A stretch of 8,112 nucleotides of DNA, from the NCBI GenBank assembly GCA_949487015.1, contig CATAQZ010000171.1, positions 1 to 8,112 on the forward strand, given 5' to 3'. This DNA comes from Flavobacteriales bacterium UBA4585 (GTDB lineage: Bacteria; Bacteroidota; Bacteroidia; Flavobacteriales; Schleiferiaceae). The notes under the pieces are model-generated. The model was not told the origin of the DNA. It was given only the letters and a program-made list of their open reading frames with translations, and ran no database searches. Shown here one piece after another: positions 1 to 6,617 of this stretch; position 1 is the first letter of the stretch; each line of letters opens with the position of its first letter. A program made the translations under genes and the position numbers.

Positions 1-956
1 CACAAACGCCTATAAGTTTATTGCGCGGCGGGGTCTGGAAGCCTAGAACTAAACCTGGAAGCTTTGAAGGCGTTGGTGCGGAAGCCATGCAATGGTTGAT
101 TGATGCCGGTCGTGCCATCAATACTCCGGTTACTACCGAAGTCGCAAATGCACAACACGTTGAGGTCGCTTTAAAAGCAGGCGTGGATGTTTTGTGGATT
201 GGTGCGCGTACGACTGTAAATCCATTTTATGTTCAAGAAATCGCAGAGGCGCTGCGTGGCGTAGATATCCCTGTGCTTGTAAAAAACCCTATTCATGCTG
301 AGATCGGGTTATGGGCAGGGGCAATAGAACGCTTCCAGAATTTAGGGATTAGTCATGTTGCTGCGGTACATAGAGGGTTCTTTTCTTCGTCTAAGAGCAT
401 GTATAGAAATGCGCCCGATTGGCAGCACAGTTTCGATTTACGTGCGCTTTTACCCGAGATTAAAATCATTTGTGACCCGAGCCACATTGCAGGCGATAGA
501 GGTCTTGTAAGCGAGGTCAGCCAGGTAGCCATGGATTTAGGCATGGACGGTCTCATGATTGAAAGTCATGTTAGCCCAGACGATGCCTGGAGCGATGCTC
601 GTCAACAGATCAGTCCTGAAGCAGTGGGGCAACTCATGAAAAAGTTAAAATTTCACAGCGATGTCCCTATTCTCACCAATGAAGAATTGGCGCAGTTGCG
701 CTCAGAATTGGACCAATTAGACACACAAATCGTCGATGTACTTCGCAAACGTATGCGCATCGTTGAGGATATCGCTAACATCAAAGAACGTGAAGGGATG
801 AGCATTTTCCACATGAAGCGTTGGATGAAACTCGTTGGCGAACACAGTGACGGAAGCGAAGCTGGACTCTCAGATGCCTTCTTAAAAGAGCTCTTCTCAA
901 CCATTCACAAATACAGCGTTGAGCTACAAACCTCGTTGATCAAAAAGACAAAGTAA
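1..956 (+). CDS. Bifunctional DAHP synthase (type I-beta) / chorismate mutase (AroQ type), 5' partial
   Basis: The N-terminal domain condenses phosphoenolpyruvate and erythrose 4-phosphate into DAHP, the first step of aromatic amino acid synthesis. The C-terminal domain converts chorismate to prephenate. The frame is open from base 3 to the left edge, so the start lies outside; I estimate about 40 residues are missing. Counting the TTG at base 21 as residue 1, the synthase shows RGGVWKPRTKPGSFEG (2-17), the metal/substrate motif CDPSH (151-155) and an ESH (181-183). The mutase occupies about 222-305; R227, R244, K255 and R267 align by eye with E. coli chorismate mutase R11, R28, K39 and R51. 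W268 sits where E. coli has E52, which I believe is common in this fused family. In related fused enzymes (Porphyromonas gingivalis) prephenate inhibits the synthase through the mutase domain; the same control is likely but inferred. The TAA stop overlaps the recJ ATG by one base, implying translational coupling. Identity is certain; only the 5' end is unknown. Confidence 0.95.
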   Translation, partial: QTPISLLRGGVWKPRTKPGSFEGVGAEAMQWLIDAGRAINTPVTTEVANAQHVEVALKAGVDVLWIGARTTVNPFYVQEIAEALRGVDIPVLVKNPIHAEIGLWAGAIERFQNLGISHVAAVHRGFFSSSKSMYRNAPDWQHSFDLRALLPEIKIICDPSHIAGDRGLVSEVSQVAMDLGMDGLMIESHVSPDDAWSDARQQISPEAVGQLMKKLKFHSDVPILTNEELAQLRSELDQLDTQIVDVLRKRMRIVEDIANIKEREGMSIFHMKRWMKLVGEHSDGSEAGLSDAFLKELFSTIHKYSVELQTSLIKKTK

Positions 957-2656
957 TGGTGTGGCGCCAAAAACCACAGCCCAACGCTGGCACGGTTCAG
1001 ATGCTCGCCGCAGCGGTCACAAAAGATCCTTTGCTTGCCGCATTGCTCGTAGCGCGCGGGGTAGACTCTTTTGAAGCTGCAAAATCCTTCTTCAGGCCTA
1101 ACCTCAACCACCTGCACGACCCCTATCGAATGATGGATATGGAGCGTGCCGTGGAACGCATTGAACAAGCGCGTTTAAAACAGGAGCACGTCATGATTTA
1201 TGGCGATTACGATGTGGACGGCACCACCTCAGTGGCTTTAATGTGCGACTTTCTTGAAGGAAAATTTCCTATAGAAGCATACATCCCCGATCGGTACAAA
1301 GAAGGCTATGGACTGTCCTTCGATGGAATCAATCTTGCAGCTGAATTGGGGATCACACTACTAATCGCTTTGGATTGTGGTATTAAAGCTTTTGACCAGA
1401 TTGCGCATGCACGAAGCTTGGGCATAGATGTGATAGTCTGCGACCACCACCGCCCGGAAACAACCCTGCCGAAAGCATATGCGGTGCTCGACCCGAAAAG
1501 ACCAGACTGCCTGTATCCCTACAAAGAACTCTCCGCGTGCGGCGTAGGTTTTAAACTCTGCCAAGCGCTTTGTGAACGCTGGGGACTGCCGCACGAACCG
1601 TACCTCTACCCACTCTTAGACCTCTGTGCCGTTTCCATTGCCGCGGACATCGTGCACGTTACGGGAGAAAATAGAATTTTAGCGCATTACGGATTGGAGC
1701 GTTTACGGACTAGTCAGTGCCGTACAGGTTTCTTGAGCCTGCTTGAAGCGGCGAATAAACGCCCTGAAACCCTTTCCTTCAGAGATATTGGCTTTTCAAT
1801 AGGCCCTCGTATAAACGCGGCCGGACGAATGGAAAGTGGGCTTCGAGCAGTGGAGTTGCTCCGCTCAAAGAATAAAGAGGAACAAGATAAATTGGCCAAT
1901 GCCATTAATGATTTCAATACCGACCGCCAATCTACCCAAGCAGACATCTTCGAAGAAGCAAAAGCGTTATTAGATTCAGCGTCCTTTCCCAATTCCACGG
2001 TACTATATGCCCCGCATTGGCATAAAGGTGTGGTAGGTATCGTCGCCTCTAAAATGGTCGAACACTACTACCGCCCGACCATCATCCTCACCAAAAGCGG
2101 CAACGTTCTAGCCGGATCTGCGCGAAGCGTTTTAGATTTTGACGTGTACGATGCATTGGAAGCTTGTGAATCCCATTTATTGCAGTTCGGTGGGCATAAA
2201 TATGCCGCGGGTATGACCCTTGATGAAGCCCAATTGCCCCACTTTAAAAAAGCGTTCGAGGCCTACGTCACTGCCCATCTACCCGAAGAAAAAAAACAGC
2301 GAATCTTCTTATACGATGCCGAGACTACCATCGATGCCATTACTGACCGATTCTACGCTATTCTACGCCAAATGGCCCCGCATGGCCCCGAAAACGAAGC
2401 CCCGATCTTTCTTTTTAAAAACCTAATCAACGCGGGCAACACCCGCGCGGTGGGCGCCGATGCTAAGCACCTGAAGCTCAATCTGAAAGCTTTGGGCGGC
2501 TCCTCTTCCATCAACGGAATTGCTTTTGGCGAGGGTCATCTAGCAGCAGCACTAGCCTCTGGACAGCCCTGTGATGTTTTAGCCAGTGTCGTAGAAAATC
2601 ACTTCAATGGACAAACTACACTGGAGCTGATGGCTACTGGGATTCGAATGCATTAA
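956..2656 (+). CDS. recJ: Single-stranded-DNA-specific exonuclease RecJ
   Basis: RecJ is a cytoplasmic 5'-to-3' single-strand DNA exonuclease used in recombinational repair, mismatch repair and base-excision repair. At 566 residues this is full length for the family. All DHH-family metal motifs are visible: YGDYDVDG (82-89), LDCG (139-142), CDHHRP (162-167), and the aspartate of AADIVHV (D231). GPRINAAGRM (283-292) follows. The DHHA1 domain shows WHKGVVGIVASK (355-366), GSARS (387-391) and FGGHKYAAG (411-419). The C-terminal part from about 447 fits the RecJ OB-fold, the DNA-binding end. The ATG is chosen because residues 1-60 already match the family's N-terminal pattern (LLVARGVDSFEAAKSFF, then LHDPYRMMDM) and because it overlaps the preceding stop as TAATG. 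No frameshift or missing catalytic residue was seen. The link to the aromatic synthesis gene upstream looks like co-transcription rather than shared function. Confidence 0.97.
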   Translation: MVWRQKPQPNAGTVQMLAAAVTKDPLLAALLVARGVDSFEAAKSFFRPNLNHLHDPYRMMDMERAVERIEQARLKQEHVMIYGDYDVDGTTSVALMCDFLEGKFPIEAYIPDRYKEGYGLSFDGINLAAELGITLLIALDCGIKAFDQIAHARSLGIDVIVCDHHRPETTLPKAYAVLDPKRPDCLYPYKELSACGVGFKLCQALCERWGLPHEPYLYPLLDLCAVSIAADIVHVTGENRILAHYGLERLRTSQCRTGFLSLLEAANKRPETLSFRDIGFSIGPRINAAGRMESGLRAVELLRSKNKEEQDKLANAINDFNTDRQSTQADIFEEAKALLDSASFPNSTVLYAPHWHKGVVGIVASKMVEHYYRPTIILTKSGNVLAGSARSVLDFDVYDALEACESHLLQFGGHKYAAGMTLDEAQLPHFKKAFEAYVTAHLPEEKKQRIFLYDAETTIDAITDRFYAILRQMAPHGPENEAPIFLFKNLINAGNTRAVGADAKHLKLNLKALGGSSSINGIAFGEGHLAAALASGQPCDVLASVVENHFNGQTTLELMATGIRMH

Positions 2657-2690
2657 AGGGCATACCGACCCTTAGTCCTGTATTTGTCTA

Positions 2691-2719
2691 GGGTATATTC
2701 TCTTTTTCGTGGGTATATT
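2691..2719. repeat. Two 9-base direct repeats (GGGTATATT), 20-base period
   Basis: GGGTATATT occurs at 2691-2699 and again, identically, at 2711-2719. The copies lie on the same face of the helix, about two turns apart, in the 90-base gap between recJ and the GH16 gene. The spacer TCTCTTTTTCGT is pyrimidine-rich except for one G. The repeats end 27 bases before the proposed ATG. This is the layout expected of a tandem operator or an activator site, but that role is inferred and chance repetition in AT-rich DNA is possible. I found no good TAnnTTTG promoter in this gap; TGTATTTG at 2679-2686 is one mismatch away. Confidence 0.5.
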
Positions 2720-2746
2720 GTGCAGAAGTCTAAACACACTTTACGC

Positions 2747-3613
2747 ATGCCTAAAACTGCCTACACTACTATCTCCCGCCTTCTCTTTATCGGATGCCTT
2801 GCTTCAATAGTGGGTTGCACCCAGCAACAAGAGCACAGTCAGCAAACCGATCAAAATGTCTGGAGCACCGATTTCTTCGATGATTTCGATCATTTTAACG
2901 TCGAAAATTGGCAAGATCAGCGCATCTGGGTGAATAACGAAACCCATGCATATGTTCCTGACGGGATATACGGCACTAGAGAGGTAAGTAACGGTTCATT
3001 AAAAATCCGGGTAGTTAAACTTGACGCCCCAATAAGCAGCGACACCTTCGATAAATTTGGCAATCCCCATCCGCCTACAGTTTACGTTGCAGGTCGAATC
3101 TGCTCGAAAAATCGTAAAGAATTTATACAAGGAAAATGGACCGCACGACTTAAACTGCACACGAGCGGAGAACCCAGTCAGTTTCCAGCCTGGTGGATTC
3201 TAGGTGCACAAAACAATGAAAGTCCCGTTCAAGAAGAAAATGAAAATGTATGTTGGCCCTTATATGGCTCCGGTGAAATTGACATTTTCGAACACCACGG
3301 CGATTATACCGCTACGGAATTCACCTCCGGTGCGATAGTAAGTTTAGACTCTTGCGATAAAGGTGATTGGTGGAGTGCACGTAAAAATACCGAAACGACA
3401 CTTACGGAATACCATGAATACAGCGTCGAATGGGAAGGCGATGACCTCGTCTATCGTTTAGATGGTGATGAAATATATAGAAATATCGGTATGGGTGCCA
3501 TCTATTCAGAGCCCATGTTCGCCATTCTGAATTATGCCAAAATCACCGATTCGGATATGACCGTACCTTGGACAATGGAGGTGGATTGGATCAAGCATGA
3601 AAAACGAAACTAA
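2747..3613 (+). CDS. GH16 family glycoside hydrolase, lipoprotein (beta-glucanase/laminarinase-like)
   Basis: This is a probable endo-acting glycanase anchored by a lipid outside the cytoplasm. From the ATG it has 288 residues. A signal peptide with hydrophobic core (about 12-23) ends in a lipobox IVGC with C24 as the lipidated residue, followed by a Gln-rich linker. The catalytic signature GEIDIFEH lies at 176-183: E177 would be the nucleophile, D179 the helper and E182 the acid/base. The insertion pattern E-I-D-I-F-E is the beta-bulge form found in laminarinases and related GH16 enzymes. PAWWILG (148-154), EYSVEW (224-229) and the final MEVDWI (277-282) are further family marks. An in-frame TTG at 2684 would add 21 residues, but these would place a charged stretch ahead of the signal peptide, so the ATG at 2747 is preferred. 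No acidic cluster follows C24, so a surface-export signal of the Capnocytophaga type is not evident. The sugar transporter gene overlaps its 3' end by 17 bases. Exact substrate cannot be told; beta-1,3-glucan is the favoured guess. Confidence 0.85.
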   Translation: MPKTAYTTISRLLFIGCLASIVGCTQQQEHSQQTDQNVWSTDFFDDFDHFNVENWQDQRIWVNNETHAYVPDGIYGTREVSNGSLKIRVVKLDAPISSDTFDKFGNPHPPTVYVAGRICSKNRKEFIQGKWTARLKLHTSGEPSQFPAWWILGAQNNESPVQEENENVCWPLYGSGEIDIFEHHGDYTATEFTSGAIVSLDSCDKGDWWSARKNTETTLTEYHEYSVEWEGDDLVYRLDGDEIYRNIGMGAIYSEPMFAILNYAKITDSDMTVPWTMEVDWIKHEKRN

Positions 3614-5180
3614 TACAGACGTTGTTATGAATCAATCAGGATACACTACACGCATAGCATTAACAGTTGCACTTGGCGGCTTCCTTATGGGATTCGATGC
3701 ATCGGTCATATCAGGAGTCAATAAATTCATTCAAATAGAATTTAATCTAACCGACCTTCAGCTCGGTTTTTCTGTAAGCTCATTAACCATTGTTGCTGCT
3801 TTAGCAATGATGATTTCTGGTCCCTTAAGCGATAAACTCGGCCGAAAACTAGTATTGAAATTCTGTGCATTAATCTTCACCATAAGCGCTATAGGATCTG
3901 CGCTTGCCTCTGGCTTTACCTCTTTCTTGCTCTTCCGTATGCTAGGTGGCTTAGGCGTTGGAGCATCCTTGATTGTTGCACCTATGTATATAGCTGAAAT
4001 AGCCCCTGCGAGCAAACGTGGTAGACTGGTATCGTTTAATCAATTGAATATCGTCCTCGGAATTACCATCGCATTCTTCACCAATTATTACATCTTATCG
4101 TTGGCCGATTCAACATCGAGCTGGGTATCCACTTATGGTTTCGTTGCAAACAATTGGCGGTGGATGTTAGGCATTGAAGCCCTTCCTGCAATCGTTTACT
4201 TTTTAGCGTTGTTTAGTGTTCCAAACAGTCCAAGATGGCTGATGAGCAAGGGCGATGAATCGAAAGCCGCTGCAGTTTTACATAAATTCATTTCCATTGA
4301 GGAAACTTCGGAAGAGATTTCGTCCATTAAAATGGCCTTAAGTGATGTAAAAGGCGCCAAAAAAACACCGATTAGCGAATTATTTAAGCCCGCTATGAGA
4401 TTAGTACTAACCATCGGTATTGTTGTATCGGTTTTGCAACAAATTACGGGTATAAATGCTGTGTTCTTTTATGCACCCATGATCTTCGAGCAGTCCGGTA
4501 TAGGTACAAATGCCTCGTTTATTCAAGCCGTGCTCGTGGGCATTACCAATCTCCTTTTTACCATAATTGCCATGGCACTCATTGACCGATTAGGTCGTAA
4601 GCCATTGCTCGTCGCGGGTGTCTCAGGAATAGTATTGTTTATGGCTTTGCTTTCATACGGATTCAGCTCTGCCACTTATACCTTAGGCGCCAACCAAGTC
4701 GCTTCTTTGGATGTTGCCGTACAGGAAAATCTAGCACCCCTTATCGATGAGCAATTCACCAATGATGTTGCCTTTAAATCGGCTTTACAAGAGGTTCTAG
4801 GAAAGGAACAAGCTAAAATATACGAGAGTGAATTGATTAAAGCCGCAATACATATGAACCCTACCCTAATTCTAATCGGCATCATTGGGTTTGTGGCTTG
4901 TTTTGCCGTTTCCTTAGGTCCAGTAATGTGGGTTCTTTTTTCCGAATTGTTTCCTCTCAAAATTCGTGGGATTGCAATTTCATTCGTTGGCTTTATAAAT
5001 TCCGGCATTTCCGCACTGGTGCAATTTGTTTTTCCTTGGGAACTTTCTTCGCTTGGAAGTGCAGCGACCTTCATGATTTATGGCATTTTCGCATTCATTG
5101 GACTCCTGTGTATCGTTCGGCTATTGCCAGAGACGAAAGGAAAGTCATTGGAAGAATTAGAAGTGGAGTTGGTCAAGTAA
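3597..5180 (+). CDS. Sugar-porter family MFS transporter (XylE/GLUT-like, probable sugar:H+ symporter)
   Basis: This inner-membrane protein of 527 residues and 12 predicted helices likely imports a monosaccharide with protons. Family motifs are clear: GFDASVISG (32-40), GPLSDKLGRK (75-84), RMLGGLGVG (114-122), PMYIAEIAP (129-137), SPRWL (211-215), QQITGIN (281-287), DRLGRKP (330-336), GPVMWVLFSELFP (441-453) and PETKG (511-515). D34 and R114 match the proton-coupling pair of E. coli XylE (D27, R133). Q149, Q281, Q282, N287 and W445 match its sugar-binding residues. N468 aligns by eye with XylE Q415 and GLUT1 N411. A stretch of about 65 residues (356-420), rich in charged residues, is inserted between helices 9 and 10 on the periplasmic side; I recall similar insertions in Bacteroidota homologues. 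The start overlaps the GH16 gene by 17 bases. A second in-frame ATG at 3627 (residue 11) lies 13 bases past that stop and could be the true start. The substrate is probably glucose, galactose, xylose or arabinose; the sequence does not decide. Confidence 0.93.
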   Translation: MKNETNTDVVMNQSGYTTRIALTVALGGFLMGFDASVISGVNKFIQIEFNLTDLQLGFSVSSLTIVAALAMMISGPLSDKLGRKLVLKFCALIFTISAIGSALASGFTSFLLFRMLGGLGVGASLIVAPMYIAEIAPASKRGRLVSFNQLNIVLGITIAFFTNYYILSLADSTSSWVSTYGFVANNWRWMLGIEALPAIVYFLALFSVPNSPRWLMSKGDESKAAAVLHKFISIEETSEEISSIKMALSDVKGAKKTPISELFKPAMRLVLTIGIVVSVLQQITGINAVFFYAPMIFEQSGIGTNASFIQAVLVGITNLLFTIIAMALIDRLGRKPLLVAGVSGIVLFMALLSYGFSSATYTLGANQVASLDVAVQENLAPLIDEQFTNDVAFKSALQEVLGKEQAKIYESELIKAAIHMNPTLILIGIIGFVACFAVSLGPVMWVLFSELFPLKIRGIAISFVGFINSGISALVQFVFPWELSSLGSAATFMIYGIFAFIGLLCIVRLLPETKGKSLEELEVELVK

Positions 5181-5210
5181 AACGTCCAACTTCATACATC
5201 TCGGAGTATA

Positions 5211-5218
5211 TACATTTG
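5211..5218 (+). promoter_or_regulatory. Candidate Bacteroidota -7 element (TACATTTG)
   Basis: TACATTTG matches the Bacteroidota -7 consensus TAnnTTTG exactly and lies 59 bases before the ATG at 5278. It sits in the 97-base gap after the transporter gene, so it would give the small DUF2007-like gene its own promoter. No TTTG-type -33 element was found 17-23 bases upstream, which lowers confidence. The rest of the gap shows no convincing terminator. Confidence 0.35.
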
Positions 5219-5277
5219 AAGTATCTTTAAATGGAGTCCGTGCATCGGGCTTTGTTTGCTTCTTTTAATCGCTATCA

Positions 5278-5694
5278 ATGAAACTAGTCACGGTACAAAC
5301 CTTTAACGACTCTGTCTCTGCACACCTAGTCAAAACGCGACTCGAAAATGAGGGCATCGAATGTTTCATTTTTGATGAGCACATCAATAACGTCATGCCT
5401 GTTTATGGTCAAGCCGTAGGCGGCATCCGGCTTAAAATCAAAGAACAAGATTCAACAAGGACAAAAGAATTGATCAAAGAATGGGAATTAAGACCTTTTC
5501 TAAATGAATCGGATGATCCATTGACTTGCACGACTTGTGGATCAAACGAAATTTATGGTGGTTTTAAAAGTTTCAAAACGAGCCTCGGATGGCTAACCCT
5601 GGCCATCTCATTTCTATTCATGATCTACCCATTTTATTCGAAAACGGTCTACCGGTGTAAGAATTGCGGAGAAGAGATGGACTTGAACAACTGA
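5278..5694 (+). CDS. DUF2007-like putative signal-transducing protein with split CxxC pairs and one membrane segment
   Basis: The product has 138 residues and no assigned function. Residues 1-70 fit the DUF2007 pattern: a beta strand (KLVTVQTF), a helix with AHLVKTRLENEGIE, a second strand (CFIFDEH), then YGQAVGGIRLKI and a final helix with many charged residues. This domain is thought to resemble the PII/GlnB fold; its ligand is not known. A CTTC pair follows at 84-87, a hydrophobic stretch at about 103-120 (LGWLTLAISFLFMIYPFY), and a CKNC pair at 127-130, near the C-terminus. Together the four cysteines look like a zinc ribbon interrupted by a membrane segment. The ATG is the first in its frame after an in-frame TAA at 5263. 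The gene stands 97 bases after the transporter and 62 before menB and is probably its own unit. It is unlikely to be a decayed gene, as the frame is intact and the domain is well formed. Confidence 0.8.
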   Translation: MKLVTVQTFNDSVSAHLVKTRLENEGIECFIFDEHINNVMPVYGQAVGGIRLKIKEQDSTRTKELIKEWELRPFLNESDDPLTCTTCGSNEIYGGFKSFKTSLGWLTLAISFLFMIYPFYSKTVYRCKNCGEEMDLNN

Positions 5695-5718
5695 CATTAG
5701 GAATAGTTAGTAAGGACA

Positions 5719-5726
5719 TACCTTTG
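5719..5726 (+). promoter_or_regulatory. Probable promoter -7 element of menB (TACCTTTG)
   Basis: TACCTTTG is an exact match to the Bacteroidota -7 consensus TAnnTTTG and is followed by C, as is common. It ends 30 bases before the menB ATG, so transcription would begin at about 5732-5735 with a leader of some 22-25 bases. The -33 region is weak: TTAG at 5697-5700 is 18 bases upstream and only resembles TTTG. The leader is A-rich without a Shine-Dalgarno sequence, as usual in this phylum. It would drive menB and probably the two genes after it. Confidence 0.55.
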
Positions 5727-5756
5727 CATGAATTGGATTACCCTAAATAAAGAATC

Positions 5757-6599
5757 ATGGCAGAATTAGAATGGCAAACCATCAAAGCGTACGAAGAAAT
5801 TACGTTTAAACAACTGAACGGGGTAGCGCGTATTGCGTTTAATCGCCCAGAAGTTCGTAACGCCTTCACGCCAAAAACCGTCGACGAACTGTGGGAAGCA
5901 TTAGTCATCTGTCATGAGAGTCAGGAGATTGGTGTAGTGCTCATTACAGGCGAAGGGCCATCTGCTAAAGATGGGGGATGGGCCTTTTGTTCTGGAGGAG
6001 ATCAGCGCGTGAGATCCAATACGGGCTACAAAGGTGCAAATGGCATTAACAGATTCAATATTCTTGATGTACAACGTCAGATTCGCTTCATGAATAAGGT
6101 GGTCATTGCCGTAGTACCTGGTTGGGCCGTTGGTGGCGGTCATAGTCTCCATGTAGTTTGTGACTTGACCCTAGCGAGTAAAGAACATGCTGTTTTTAAA
6201 CAAACAGATGCAGATGTTGCCAGCTTTGACGGCGGCTTTGGCTCTGCCTACCTCGCACGTCAAGTCGGTCAAAAACGAGCACGTGAAATTTTCTTTTTAG
6301 GAGCAGAATATTCAGCACAAGAAGCCTTTGAAATGGGCATGGTCAATAAGGTAGTTCCGCACGAAGAACTAGAACAAGTAGCGTATGAATGGGCCCAAGA
6401 GATCATGACCAAAAGCCCAACGGCTATCAAAATGCTCAAGTTCGGATTCAACCTCATTGATGACGGTCTCGTTGGCCAGCAGGTTTATGCCGGTGAAGCC
6501 ACTCGACTGGCCTACGGCACAGATGAAGCCGTGGAAGGACGTAACGCCTTCCTTGAAAAGCGACCACGCGATTTCTCGAAATTCCCGAAGTTTCCATAA
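5757..6599 (+). CDS. menB: 1,4-dihydroxy-2-naphthoyl-CoA synthase MenB (Asp-type)
   Basis: MenB closes the second ring of menaquinone by an intramolecular Claisen condensation of o-succinylbenzoyl-CoA, in the cytoplasm. At 280 residues it is full length for a crotonase-fold MenB. Visible marks are FNRPEVRNAF (28-37), the oxyanion-hole segments FCSGGDQ (77-83) and WAVGGGHSL (123-131), QTDADVASFDGG (149-160), GRNAF (261-265) and the closing KRPRDFSKFPKFP (268-280). By alignment with the known Mycobacterium tuberculosis enzyme, D151 corresponds to Asp185, S156 to Ser190, D158 to Asp192 and Y253 to Tyr287. D151 marks the bicarbonate-independent form, whereas E. coli has Gly there. One oddity is A155, where both of those enzymes have Gly (VGSFD). 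Other menaquinone genes are not in the window. The ATG is backed by the promoter element 30 bases upstream and the family's N-terminal pattern. An ordinary enoyl-CoA hydratase is excluded by the MenB-specific SFDGG and C-terminal motifs. Confidence 0.97.
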   Translation: MAELEWQTIKAYEEITFKQLNGVARIAFNRPEVRNAFTPKTVDELWEALVICHESQEIGVVLITGEGPSAKDGGWAFCSGGDQRVRSNTGYKGANGINRFNILDVQRQIRFMNKVVIAVVPGWAVGGGHSLHVVCDLTLASKEHAVFKQTDADVASFDGGFGSAYLARQVGQKRAREIFFLGAEYSAQEAFEMGMVNKVVPHEELEQVAYEWAQEIMTKSPTAIKMLKFGFNLIDDGLVGQQVYAGEATRLAYGTDEAVEGRNAFLEKRPRDFSKFPKFP

Positions 6600-6617
6600 C
6601 ACTCAAATAATAATCCA

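Noticed and set aside
2656..2673. AAGGG / CCCTT inverted repeat just after recJ as a terminator
   Set aside because: The stem is only five base pairs with an eight-base loop and no T-run follows.
2684..2746. Upstream TTG start for the GH16 gene, adding 21 residues
   Set aside because: The extension is basic and would bury the lipoprotein signal peptide; the ATG at 2747 gives a normal one.
4676..5074. Open frame of 132 codons on the minus strand inside the transporter gene
   Set aside because: It lies wholly opposite a well-supported gene, has no recognisable domain and no promoter or start context.
2747..5180. Full polysaccharide utilisation locus (SusC/SusD type)
   Set aside because: No SusC, SusD, TonB-dependent receptor or hybrid sensor gene is present in the window.
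5189..5222. ACTTCA / TGAAGT inverted repeat as a terminator after the transporter gene
   Set aside because: The arms are six bases with a 22-base loop and no T-run, so a terminator is not supported.
4898..5230. Open frame of 110 codons on the + strand across the end of the transporter gene
   Set aside because: It is in a different frame from the transporter, is rich in Phe, Arg and Cys with no family pattern, and its start lies inside conserved transporter motifs.
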